A DNA stretch of 64,000 nucleotides from Phylloscopus collybita (lineage: Eukaryota; Chordata; Aves; Passeriformes; Phylloscopidae), in NCBI GenBank assembly GCA_027886175.1, contig JAJNNQ010000018.1, forward strand, positions 18,953,001 through 19,017,000. Direction: 5' to 3'. Under the pieces are notes generated by a model that was given only the letters and a program-made list of their open reading frames with translations, ran no database searches and had not been told where the DNA came from. The first letter of the stretch is position 1. Every line of letters begins with the position of its first letter. The position numbers and the translations under genes were made by a program. Below, piece by piece: positions 12,191-24,390 of the stretch.

Positions 12191-13539
12191 CTGTGCAGAT
12201 GCTTTCAATTTCAGGATTCAGCTTTTATGTTGCTCCATCTCTGAGCTGGTACTTATCTGCATATACTCTTTGACAGTGTGATGAACAGAGCTGTATCTTC
12301 CTAAGGTTAGAGAACAAATGTGTTTATGTGAAGGAAATTGTTTCAGTCCTTAGGCTCTAAGCACACTAATTTTGAAGAAAACTATTTTTTTTTCACACAT
12401 TTTCTAAACCACAACGAGGAGTCCATGCTAAGGATTTGCTATCTGGATGAGAGGTTGATGCAGACAGATTTCTGGACAGCCACAAAAGTACTTCAAGGCC
12501 ACTTCAATTTTTCTGCAAAGTCCTGAAGATCTGTCTGGTCTGTGGCATTTTAATGTGGCTGTTCTTGTAATTCCAAAAACATGCTGTGAACAGCCCCTCT
12601 AATGTTCTCTCCTAGAAAGCTAATAAAGCAGACCATGAAGACTTTCTCAGCAGCAGGCATAAGTTCAGCAGCAGGTCCATAGTTTCCCTGACATTTGCAC
12701 TGTTACAGGTGATCCTAACTTTGCATGATCAGACAGTTCTGAAGCAGTTTCTGTTTCATTAGACCTTTGAAAGATTCCTTTCACACTAGATATGAGTAAA
12801 TTGCTTTTTCCACCCATTTTTCAAAAACCATAATGAAGACCATGCAAACAAAAATTGGAAGAGATGGAAGGAGGACATGAAAGCTTCTGTTTGAGTTATC
12901 TTTTTCATGACTACTTTATAGCAACAAAATTTTTCTATCTTGTCTCTGTCTTGCTAAGGAGGAGAAATAGCAGCTGGAGGGAAAAAATTGCTGAAGAAGA
13001 ACTGCACTTACTGCTTTCCTCTAACAGAGCAGCTTGGAAGGAAGAGGCAGCAGCATATGCAGACACTCACAACCTGCTCTTTTGCTTTTCCAAGAGCTCA
13101 GGAGGAGCTGTAGCTGGAGATTTGGGCAGGTCCCAGTACGAAGACCAATTTGCACAGCCAAAGGCAGATTTAGGTGGAAGGCAGCACATTCAAACCCACT
13201 TGTCAAATTAATAAGCTGCTTTTCATTGTCACAGGTGCATCCCGTTCCATTTGTGCATTCCCACAATGTTTCTTTCATGTTGCAATATTTCTATTGCAAA
13301 CTGACAGGCTTTCCTTGGGATTTAACCCTTTACCCACTAATGTTTCACAGTCTCCTGTCACCCTTGTCCTCTTTCTTTAAGTTTTCACTGTGATAGAATA
13401 ACTGTGCTTCCTTAATTAACTATTTACAATATCAGCACAAGTTATAGTTGGAAATTCTGGATGCTGTGTGGAGGAAGTGCTACATCCTTCAGAATTTAAT
13501 AGGAAATTACTTGTTCCCCAGAAGCAGATAAGGCTCATA
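12191..13539. other. unique non-coding DNA
   Basis: No gene recognised. A plus-strand frame of 118 codons at 12855-13211 and an overlapping frame from 13034 have no recognisable domain. They fall in a locally G-rich patch (about 12960-13190) and are probably chance. Confidence 0.5.
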
Positions 13540-14000
13540 CTATGTGATTGTTTCCAAGCCATTCTGTGTTCCAGCTGTTGGGGCCCAGATCTCATCCCAC
13601 TTTTAGGAATTCAGCTGGAAAAGCTACAGAGTTCAGCTGTCTGAGTCCAAGTTTGACACTGGTGATAGGAAGTCCTGCGAGGAAAGCTGGGAACAAGGTC
13701 CTGCCCCTCCTTTCCTTTCAGAGATGCTTGTAATCTGAGACTTAACACTGCCCCAACCTGTGTTACACTGCAGCTGTGCAGAAGTTCTGTCTGTGCCTGA
13801 GCTTGTACCTCTGTGAATTGGATCCAGGCTCACTGGTCTGACTCCCAGCTTGGCCTTGGACCCATCTCACTGCTGCAGACTTGCTGATCAGTCTCTGAGC
13901 TCTGCTCTGACCCAGACAGGCTGCTGTTTTGTCAGCGAGGTTACTGCTCCCATCTGTGCTACTGTTGTGCTCAGCTCACAGCTCACCTTCCCTTGCAGCG
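13540..14000. repeat. possible LTR-like remnant
   Basis: A G+C-richer patch has repeated CTGACTCCCAG-, CTGAGCTCTGCTCTGAC- and GGATCCAGGCTCACTGGTCTG-type phrases, which resemble the U5 side of avian ERV LTRs. I see no clean TG...CA ends, polyadenylation signal or primer binding site, so the call rests on style only. It could equally be unique sequence. Confidence 0.25.
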
Positions 14001-17000
14001 CAGGACTACCATTTCTATCTTCTAAAGCAGAATTACGATGAGGATTCCTTCCCATGTGACTTCTACATGGATTTAAATATATTTCTGAAAGTGACATGCT
14101 ATCAGTTTGTAAAGCAAAATATCCACTACCTTCAGTTCTTTTCTGTAAAGCAGACATTTCATTAAGAGGTAATAAATCCATTAGAACTTAGAGAAAACAA
14201 ACACTCAATTGTAGGTGCCTTTATTTTAACAAATGAAGATGTTATTGTTATAAGAATATCAGTCTGGAGATGTTCACTTAAGTAATTAATGGGAGCTCAA
14301 TAGTTCAGAAAGGAGCAGGTGCAAGTCAGTGAAAAAAAATATGTTTTCCCTCATATCACAGGCAGTATGATTAATGAAAAAAACATGATTTTTAAGTCTG
14401 ATCTTTTTTTTATTATGTTTTTGGTGTCTAGTTTCCCAATATCTAAAGGTGTTTGATCTACAATAGGAAAGAATTATCTCAAATACTTTCCTGAAGTCGA
14501 AAAAAAATTAGAGCTGCCTCATTTCACTTGTGTGAAGAATCCCTTATCTCATCAAATCATCTTATTTGAGGAAGCACCTTATCAGATTTTAGTCCTCCAG
14601 AGCATAGTTCTGCTTCTTCATGAGCTATTAAGAAGACAGCAATGTTCTTCACCCAGTCATGTTGAAGAAATCTTAACCACTTCAGTAATTCTGGGAGATA
14701 CTATGAAAAAGCAAAGTCTCAGAAGTGAAATGGAGAAAACTTGTGTAGAGGCATGAAAACCAGAAGAATTTCAATCTTTACAAAGTCAGTACCATTATTC
14801 TATTGCAGGATTATGCAGTTAAATAATTTCTAGTATAGATGCCCTTTATATTTGGGTATCATGAAAGCTAATTTTATTGTTCATTTTGGATTTATTAGTA
14901 CTCGGGAGTAACTTAACATGTTTGGAAAATATGTCTTATGCCTTCAAAATCAGTGATGCTTGAGAAATACAAATTGGTTCTTTAACTTTTTGTACATGTA
15001 CTTTAAACATCTTGCGGTGTTTTATAGGTTTTCAAAAAAAGCTCAGTGTTGGAACTGCCCCAGTGGCTCCAAGAGCTGTGTGGGCGAAAACACTTCTCAC
15101 ACCGTTGCTCATTCTGGCTTAAATTGTCCACAATAAAAAATTTAAACCTATCTGTACCATCACTACAGTTTCTGAATTTCAGCTATGAGTTTTGATTGCT
15201 CTGCATCATTTTGCTTAGTACTGATTAGAATGTCTCCTGCACCTGTCATATTAATATTATTAATCTGTGGAATTTATAGAAAAAATGGTTCAACATCTTT
15301 CCTCCACAGAAATAATCTTTAAGTAAATACAGAATAATAAGTAATGAATCTTGTAAGAAGATAGCTAAGCAGAGGCAGACAATCATGTAGATGCCTGAAC
15401 GATGTTCTGAGACATGAGAGATGCAGTTATGGCTCCTGGTTGTGCAGCAGATTTCAAATCTGATCTTGTATAAATGGAATTTCTCATCTGCGAGGTGAAG
15501 ACAACAATAATTCTCCAGCTCACAGAGGCAGGGAGTTTTGATACATTAAAGCAGTCATTATATTTAAAAGGGTATTATAAGCAAGAAATATATTAGCCCC
15601 TTGCATCTTGTAAATTATTACATATGTAAGAATAATCTAAACTGAACTGAGCAATGAAGATGATTATTACAATCACAACAAATAAATCCTTTTGGGTTTT
15701 TTGTTTGTTTGTTTTTCCTGTTATTCTCTTTTGCATTACCTACTTTACCCAGAGTTTTTAACATGAGGGCACTGAGAGGAGAGGACAATAACATCAGTCC
15801 AGATGTGAAAAATAATAAATTAGTTATGATTGAAACCACCTATGGATAACTGAAATTATTGACCAGCAGTGGTTGCCTGACCTGTATCCATCAAAATGTC
15901 AAACCATGTAGAGGGAGGCAGCAGGTGTGCACCCTACAAAGAGTAAGGGCTGCATAAATCTCTGATGCTGTTCCATGCTCCTTCAGGTAATTTTGACATA
16001 GGATAAATTACAATACTACTTGCTCAAAAAATGTGATTAAAAGTAGCAGCAGCACTTGCTTGTTTGTTTTGGAAGTACCTACCATATTAGTTACTGGATA
16101 AATTCATTCAATTGAAAATAGTTTTGAGTAAATGAGTGTTTTATGACATACATTCTTCTGCAAAGTCTTATTGAATAGTTCTGTAGAATTTAAATGGGAA
16201 TAGTAACGAATAAAGAACTGTTAACAAACCTAAAAAAATTACAGGGACAGCCATATCCCCAAATTGTAGAGTGTTGTACAAAATTTAATTTAAATTGATT
16301 TTTTTTTCTCTAAATGAATTTTATAAATTATTCCTATAATAATCTACTATCATTTGTCATGTTATGTTGGTTTAGTCTGTATGGTATTCCCAATATTAGT
16401 GTTATTAGCACAAAATGTTGATAGCTATAGGTCATAATGTTAGCTTTCTACTTTCATGAAAAAATATTGAAAAAAGCACTGAGTAGCTCAAGGCTTAGCT
16501 ACTTCCTTGTTGTCTTTTGATAGCTCAAAATACAATTGCCAGAGATTGTATAAAGTCCTGTTTTTTTCCCAGACATTTCTTACCTCTGCAATATTAATAG
16601 CAGAATTTGTTTCCATCTGCTCTGTAAGTAGCAAGCATTCACAAAGTTTTCATCCACCATCTCAGAACATAGAATCTTAAATTCATGAATTTTGAAGGAG
16701 GTTGCTGAAGTTCCAGTGCCTTATTCAAGAGACTATGGAATTCTACAAAAAATTTTCCATTAGCTTCAGTGAAGCAGGTCTCACAGTTCTTGTTTACTAT
16801 CATACCTGACACACAGTAGAATAAATTTATGTGGAAAGAGAATTTTCATCTTTATGAGGTTTTTTATTTGGTTATGTCTGGAATAAGGGAGTTAAACTGT
16901 AGAAGATCCATGGAAAATTTTGAGATGTGAAAAGAATACAATTGAAATTTTAGTTCTGCCTACTTTTAGAACTTCCCTTGAAAATGAATTTTAAATAATT

Positions 17001-17006
17001 TCTAGT
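14001..17006. other. A+T-rich unique non-coding DNA
   Basis: No gene or clear transposon. A plus-strand frame at 14532-14756 (74 codons) has no recognisable feature. A stretch near 16665-16740 faintly resembles the antisense 3' end of CR1 but is too diverged to call. Confidence 0.55.
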
Positions 17007-17542
17007 TATTGTTTTTTAACCCCAGCCATCAAGTAAAGTACTAGACAACTCTCCTGTTTCCTCTACTACCTCCATTGCCAGAGGGATGGCGAGAAGAATC
17101 AGAAAAATTAAGATTTGTAGGTTAGGCTAAAAACCTTTTAATAACAGGAAAAAAAAATAATGAAAAAGAAAAAGAGGGAGGGCAATAAAACCCAAAGAAA
17201 AGTAATAGGCAGTACAATGCTCAGCCCATTCCCCAGCAGCAATCAGCCCCTCCTGGACAAATCCCTCCAGTTTATCTACTGGGCATGATGCTCTTTGATA
17301 TGGAATATCCCTTTAGCCAGTCGCAGTCAGCTGTCCTGGCTGTGCTCTCTCCTGGTTTCTTGTGCACCTGCTTGCTGGCAGAGCATGGGAAACTGAAAAG
17401 CCCTTGACTTAGACTAAGCACTGCACAGCAACAACTAAACCAGCAGCGTGTTCTCAACACTTTTCTTCCACTAAATCCAAAACACAGCACTTTGCCAGCT
17501 ACTTGGAAGAAAATGAACTCTATCTAACCTGAAGCCAGGACA
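17007..17542 (-). mobile_element. solo ERVK-type LTR, minus orientation
   Basis: Read on the minus strand this begins TGTCCTGG, then carries the family's GTTCATTTTCTTCC and GCTGTGTTTTGG segments, the AACACGCTGCTGGTTTAGTTG stretch and CCATGCTCTGCCAGCAAGCA. Next come GGGATATTCCATA, a degraded TATA box (TAGATAAACTGG) and a TATTAAAAGG polyadenylation-side segment, and the LTR ends near GGCTGGGGTTAAAA. The length of about 535 bp suits a full avian ERVK LTR. No primer binding site follows the end near 17007 and no polypurine tract or internal sequence flanks the start, so it is a solo LTR left by recombination. I could not find a clean 6-bp target duplication. It is same-family as the LTR at 63.2-63.5 kb. 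Confidence 0.85.
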
Positions 17543-20500
17543 CCAATTCTAAAAAAAAATTGTTCATAGAATATTGATTTAATTCTCTGCTTTTATACTT
17601 TTAGTTTTGTTTTATGATTCTACATTTTATATTTTCTACCTTTACATTTGAGCCTGATATTCTTGTATCAAGACAATGGAAAGATTTATGGACAGACACT
17701 GAAAAAATAAAATTAATAGTATCTCAACTTGGAGTTTAATAGTTATTTAAAAACAAGTCTCCATAAAAATAAATATTAGATGTTGTCCAGTATATATGCC
17801 ATACAATATACAAACTACATTAGCAAGTTCACTTCCCAGTGCCTTTACCAGATTTTTAACTATGTTCCTTTAATATCAGTAATTAGAGACTGAAATAAAC
17901 TAGCACAATATCAGTTACTTAAAAGCCATTTTGAGAATAAAGTATGATGGGATTGAGAAAGTTGTATTTATGTTTTTGGCCTGTCAAGGTCTTTTTGTCA
18001 CTCCTTCGTGAGTAACTGTACATCTCTCTTGTACTGAAAGTTTCTTGAATTTTTGCTTGTTTTACCTTGGTATGAAAATCTCATTATATAGCCTTGGTTA
18101 GTCTTCTGGTTATAAATTTGTAGTCATCTCATGAGGATGCAGAAACAATGGCATTAGGCTTAGGTGATCTGTTGCATGCTGTGAATAGCAAATACCAAAC
18201 AGTGAATACACAAAGCCATCAGTTTACAAATAAACTCCAGTGAAAATTATTCTTTCATATGTCTCAGTGAGTACCTCTGCATGTCAAAGATAATAGAATA
18301 AAAAGGCTCCAAATCAGCTCATGAATGATGGAATAACATAATTATAATGGAATAAGAGAAATTAATAATGGATAATACTGATATTAAATGTTTTAAACAT
18401 TCCTAGTTACCTTCTGCAGACCTACAAATCAAAGACGGTTTCAGTCTGTCACCTCCATGCTGTCTGACTGTAGTCCTCTATTTCATCCAGTCTAAAGTAA
18501 GACTGAAGTAATCAGAGTAATATTCTTTTAGTTGGCCCCAGATAGAGTGCTATACAGGAGAATTTAGTAAACCTCATGAGGATTCCCACTCTTACAGAAG
18601 TTTTTTGGTTTTTTTTTCCTCAGGAGCTATGATCAAATAAGTCTTACATTGCATTACAGGGGATAGAGTGGAGCAAAGAAAATAATTTTGTATGAAAAAT
18701 GACCTAAAGCCTTCTCTAGTAGCCAACAGAAATGGATGAACCAAAGAATGTATCAAAGGAGGAATAGGTTCAAGTCAGAAGCAGAAGAGGACAGACACCT
18801 ATGGGAACAACTTGGGCAGAAATGGATGCAGGAAACAAGGTGTCTGAGATGAATTAGGACTAAAGCAGCACTAAAGAGTGCTAGGAAATGTAGCAAACTA
18901 CATTTTTTAATAATGTGGCTGAGCAAAACACAAAAAATTAAAAAGGACAAGGTGTCCTTTCTAACTTAGTATAAAATCTACATGAATATATACAAAGCCA
19001 TGACCTCTCCAATGACCATACAGATTGGTGTTCAGTTTGTTTTCTTAGAGTCTGCTTATCTTCCATCCTTCAGCTGCTGTTCTCTGATATTTCCTACTTT
19101 CTGTTTCCCATCTATAACAGGGCTTCAATGTATAAACCTGGTTATTAAATGTGGAGTAGTTAAAGGTAAATCTCATGCTTTGTCATACCTGAACTGCCTC
19201 TTTAAGTTTGTAAATAAACCATTGCCCCTGCTCTGAAAGAACTTTCTGCTTGAATTAACCATCTTGTAATCTGTAGGAAAAACACAACTGTAATAATCAG
19301 GCAAGCAAGTAGACCATGTAATATTAATAAACTATTACAGACATCTCACACATTCTTCACACTTGGCTGTCTAAACAAATCAATACAAAAGGAAAGATCT
19401 AGTTAAGACTGGTATAAAAATCTAGTGCTTTATCTTTAAAGCAAGTCAAAACATAACAATTCAACTTTATTATGTATAGGTTGGTTTGTACAGATTGCAT
19501 CCCAAAGGCTTTATGGAGGTAGATAATATTCTTCCAGGGTAAGATAACAATATTTACAATGGAAAGGGAGAAATTATATCCACAGTCACATCCCTCTATC
19601 AGTGGTGTAAATTGAAACTAGCACTACTAAAATCAATATGCTTTACACTGATACAGAATTGCTCAGAGATTAGAATCAGGCCCTGGTTAGGTAGCAGAGA
19701 AACAATTTCTTTTCAGTTGAGAATTGCAATGGAGTGGTAAGTCAATGAAGCAGAGACACAGGATTGTGGTTTTCAGACATCATTAAAACTTAAGTGAGGA
19801 AAGAAAACATAAAGAAGAAGCAAAGCAATATGGGTGAAGTCTATCAGTGTTTTTAAATTTAAGAGGAAAATGTGGAAACACTAAATAAAACAATTGTTGG
19901 AAGAATGTATGTGTTTGTACTCACTGTCATGCTGTGGAACACAAAGGGAGTTTTTCATCTACTTCCAATATTAACTTTGTAAAACAAACTACAAACGTTG
20001 ATGGAGTACAGGGAATGCTTTAGGCAGCAGAAAGGGAAATAAACAAATGAGATATAGTGGCTTACTGAGAGACAAGACAAAATTATGGAGGCATATTTCT
20101 TCACTAGATAAGTGCAACAGTAAACTTCTCAATTCTTGTGGGTTTTCTTTATCAAGAAACAGGAAGAAACAAAAATAAAAATATTTTTAGTGATCTCCAA
20201 AAGAGCAAGGTAATCTTAGAAGGTTGGAGGTTGAAGTAGCACCACTTCTTCTTAGCAGCTGGTGGATTTCTTGCTAGTACCCACATAGTCTCCTATGCAG
20301 CCCTCTATTCTGACATGGTCACCAGAAGGCATCCATCAGGCCTGATGCCAGATTCTGTTTCACCAAATTGTGTTTAGACATTCAAATACAAAACACAAAT
20401 ACCAAGTGTCCTCCCCTATCAGCCTGTCACACAGAATCACACCCCAAATAAAATATGTAGCTACCTAGAGAATAATGTGAACTTTTGTAAGTTTGTTCTC

Positions 20501-20908
20501 TTTCTGGAGATAGGACACAGTTGAAATTTGTCTGTCCGACAAGTCTAAGAAGCACCCCTTAAACATGAAAGAGAAATTTCCAGACTTGTGTGTATATATA
20601 TATTTTGTTTCCAAGGGTGATTTTTTCTTTATTTAGACAGTAGCTGCTTTTTTTAATTCCAGGTTTGTTCATGATTCATATAGCCATTTACCAAGGAAAA
20701 AAAATTATCAAATGACAATAAAGTTGTTCATTTTTTTTCTTTCAAGAATTTCATGATACATTTTGTCTTGTGAGCATATAAGTACTCTTTTTTTCTTTAC
20801 TCAAGGTGGAAAGGACACCCTAAGAGTGTTAAAAGTTAACAACTAACCATCATGTTTTTGCACAGAATCTGCCATTCTAGCAGTGTGCTAAGCCTGTCTC
20901 TGATGAGC
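17543..20908. other. A+T-rich unique non-coding DNA
   Basis: No gene or recognisable transposon. Open frames are short and of random composition. A slightly less A+T-rich patch near 20230-20350 has no readable domain in either orientation. Confidence 0.55.
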
Positions 20909-21854
20909 TTATGATTCTAAAAAGTCCAAGCAGCATTCCCTTAAGAAAAAGTGCATTTGAGAGATCAATACTTTTGCCTGTTGGCCTTGTTGAACAAAGA
21001 TCAATGCATGTACAAAAATCAGCCCAGCAGATGTGACTGTGAAGATTACCAGGCCCCAGAGAGAGGAATGCCTAATGGGGACAGCTATCTGTAGTGCTCT
21101 AAAGTGTTCCATTAAGCACTGCACTTCACTTGGCTCCTGTAGGGGTTGTGATACCTCAAGCTGTGCAGGGGTAATCTCTTGTTGTGTTTTAGCCTATTTA
21201 TGCTGCTCATGTGAAGTTAGGGGTACTTTAGCTATTAGATTCTTTATTCCTTGTCCAACATAGGGCATTACTCAAGTGAAAATGACAGCTATGCCTAGCA
21301 CAGAGAATTCTACTGGCAGGCCCCAGGAACCCTGTAGAGAAAGCACTAACGTATGACAAACCTCTGCCAACCTTTGGCACCTTGAGGTTGTTCTGGCCTG
21401 TTTTCTTATGCAGTTGGTATTTGTCAGCTTTCCTGATGGACTTAGAGATGCTATTTAATTTCATTGCATAAGGGAGGGAGAAATCCATTAGCATTCGAGG
21501 CCCGTCAATGAGGATCATGTCACTGCTAATAGAAGCTGCAAATGTGCCAGATTGTTCAGCAGAAACTGAAGGGGTAGGAGACTGCAAGTAATGGGTTGAA
21601 TGAAATGTATCCTCTTTATTTTTCGTAAAAAGATTTTTCCTTTCAGAAAAACTCACAAAAAGCAAGAAATTCTCCTTTGCAATCTGTGAACACATAGGGA
21701 AAGGTGATGCTGAAATAGAGCAAAATATGAAATAAAAATATATATAAACAAACTGGATTCTCAAAGGGAACTTAGGCATCAAACTACATTTTAAAAAGCC
21801 AAAATGCATAACATGTCTAAATCTTGCAAGGGCTACTTCCCTCAGCACCTGCAT
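20909..21854 (-). pseudogene. unidentified coding-like remnant, frame-broken
   Basis: The minus strand has a 208-codon open frame (21854 to 21228), the longest in the window outside the CpG island. Its last two thirds (below about 21620) look more protein-like than the start, with SISSDMILIDGPRML, FSLPYAMKLNSISKSIRK and KVGRGLSYVSAFSTGFLG. Near 21280 coding character seems to shift to another frame, which continues with stops to about 20909. That frame ends in a hydrophobic segment, SLWGLVIFTVTSAGLIFVHA, followed by a charged and polar tail. A membrane anchor near a C-terminus would fit an old envelope-like or other membrane protein copy. I do not recognise the family, and no LTR, primer binding site or poly(A) tail delimits it. 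It is probably a broken relic; chance cannot be excluded. Confidence 0.3.
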
Positions 21855-24285
21855 TTCTGCTGAATTGTGTAACTCCTAAGACCTGAACTAAAGTGTGTCC
21901 TGGAAAAATGTACAAAGCAGGTATTTCTCTGCTACAGTCAAGCTAGTAGTAACACTGAGAGAACACCTGATGATGCGTGAAGAGCAGTTGGTTTTGCCCA
22001 GCTTGTTTTCCTTGATTTTTGAGAGCAACATTCTAGCTTCTCCATATATGGCATGAAGGAAGGATTTCAGCTGGGCTCTTCCATTTTTTTCAAGAAAGAT
22101 CTTTAATAACTAAACAGCTGGAATCCTGAGCTATATGTCTTCTTCTATTTCTTCCCTAGTGAAACAATTCTTTTTGTGAAAATTATTTTAAAGTATTCAA
22201 TAGACAATGGTAAAAAGATTGATGCATGATTTGGCAGCATTCCTGCAGCAGAGTTGGGCTCAGATCCTTTTTCTGGTGATCATTCAGTCTGCTAGGGAAA
22301 GCCAAGCAGCTTGAGTGGGACAAAGTTGTTCTCCTAAAAGAACCAACAAGAAGAAAGGAAAAGATACAACAAACACATTTTGTGAAAGAATCAGGACACA
22401 TAACACAGTGGTAGAGATACAGCTCACCATTGCTTAGCTAGAATTCCTGTACTAAAGAAAAAAGGAAGAAAATATTTTTATAGATTTCATTCTGCTTACA
22501 CCAGGTAATGAGATAAAATAAAAAAGATGAACAGAAATAAGAGTGCTGTAATGTTGGAACAAGGTCTAGTATGATATTCTCCAACAGGCAAATCACAATA
22601 CAGTCCTGTGATTTGTTTTTGTTAGGGAGAGGAGGTCTAGAATGAAAGTGTTGGTGGGAGCAGCTGATAATGCAGGAGACTCTTAACCTTGAAACTTTTC
22701 CAAATAATTTGCTTTTCACCCTTGGCTGCTCAACATTAGTGCTGTACAATTATGAAGACATAAACATCACAAGGACACCTGGCACACAGCCTGTCACAAT
22801 GAGTTAAACTTGGGTATTCCCTGAGCAACCATGAAAGGAGAATAGGCCACCTCATCAGAATTCAACTCTGTCAGTTTAGGAGGAAATGAGGATGGGAGGA
22901 GTTGATTCATCAAGCTCAGATAAGACCCAGCCAACCTTCTACTTTCAGGCAGTAGAAGCAGATCATAAAGGGACCTATCAAGTCCACAGTCAAATGAACT
23001 GTAGGAGAGAATCCAGAAGGTACCTCAGCTTGTACCTAAATATTTTTGAAATACCTTTTTTCCCCTCCAGTGCAAACACTGCCATTTCATTGTTTTAAAT
23101 GGTTATAAATCACATAAAGAAGCAAATTGGCTAGGGAATTGAGCATTTAATTTTTTTTTTTCCACGCCATTAGCAAGTTTGAGTTCAGGTATACTGCAAT
23201 TTTGATAGACCACTAAGCTGCATCCATTCAGGGTCCTTCATTATCATGATAACCTTGCTTCCCCTTTTCCCCAGACATAAGACTTAAAGATTTTTAACTG
23301 AAGGAATAGTTGCTACTGATTAGTAAATTACATTTTGATTTTCAGTGATACTTTCATATTATTGTCATTTAATAGTTCATTAAGTAAGAACTTTGCTGGA
23401 TATAACAAAATGCTTAGAACCAATACTAGAGATTTTGGGCAATCCTTTTAGTTTCATTCTTAATTAATTATTAAATATGTTATGTGTTCAAGTACTTATA
23501 AGAAATAGTGCCTTTCTTACCACATTTTGGGAAAATCTTATTCTCATCTCATTTAATGATTATGCCATGTCAAGGTAACTTCACTGACTTCATTTAAGAT
23601 TCAGTGTTATGAAAATCATTAAAATTATTTAAAACATTAGCAAAAATAGAAAACCTGCTGGAGGGATAATATATTTTTTTTCATCGCTGTTTTTCCAGTG
23701 CTTTTCTCCATCCAGATTGTTTTAGCCTAGCGTACACACTCCCTGTCTCTTTCCATTTTTTTCTTTCTCTCTGTACATGCTTTTACACATATTTTCATCA
23801 TGTACATATATTATCAGCATATACATATCCTGGAAGCTATAGCTTAAAATTATCATATTGCCTGAGCTATCCAACCCACAAAATAACAATAAATAATTTC
23901 TAAACATGCCATTCAAATATGCAGCTTCTTTATAAACAAAACTTTATGTTGCATTTACTATTACAGTTGCTCTGATATTTATCTTGACATATCTTTACAT
24001 TAGTAAGGTAATACTTTAAACTATAATTATCAAAATTCAGCCATAATTTCTGAATAAAATGGTGCTCCTTAGTTTAGTAATTTTCAGGATAATCACATTA
24101 ATGTTTGAAAGTGTTTAAGAAGTGACAAAATGTGACAGCAAAGTTTCTCAAAATAGCAAGTAATCACATATAAGGACTGTGTTCTTCCATAAATTAACAG
24201 GAGTTGTCTTTAGTTGTTCTCTTTGCATCTGTTGCAAGAATGAAAAGGAAGTGGTGCTAGTGAATATGGAACAAAATACAGGTAA
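21855..24285. other. A+T-rich unique non-coding DNA
   Basis: No gene recognised. The one item of interest is a possible 71-base exon-like segment at 22949-23019 flanked by good splice consensus, discussed in the findings. Confidence 0.5.
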
Positions 24286-24390
24286 GAGAGGAGAGGAGAG
24301 GAGAGGAGAGGAGAGGAGAGGAGAGGAGAGGAGAGGAGAGGAGAGGAGAGGAGAGGAGAGGAGAGGAGAGGAGAGGAGAGGAGAGGAGAG
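24286..24390. repeat. (GAGAG)21 pentanucleotide microsatellite
   Basis: Twenty-one uninterrupted GAGAG units, 105 bases, purine-only on the plus strand. It ends abruptly at ACGTC. The perfection of the array implies recent expansion and likely length variation. A lysine-free arginine/glutamate/glycine frame through it is an artefact of the repeat. Confidence 0.98.

Noticed and set aside
11874..12281. 135-codon plus-strand frame
   Set aside because: It lies in a G+C-rich block with overlapping open frames and has no recognisable domain or splice support.
16665..16740. Possible antisense CR1 3' end
   Set aside because: Only CATAGAATC and a GAAGGAGG-like piece match. The spacing and the rest do not hold up.
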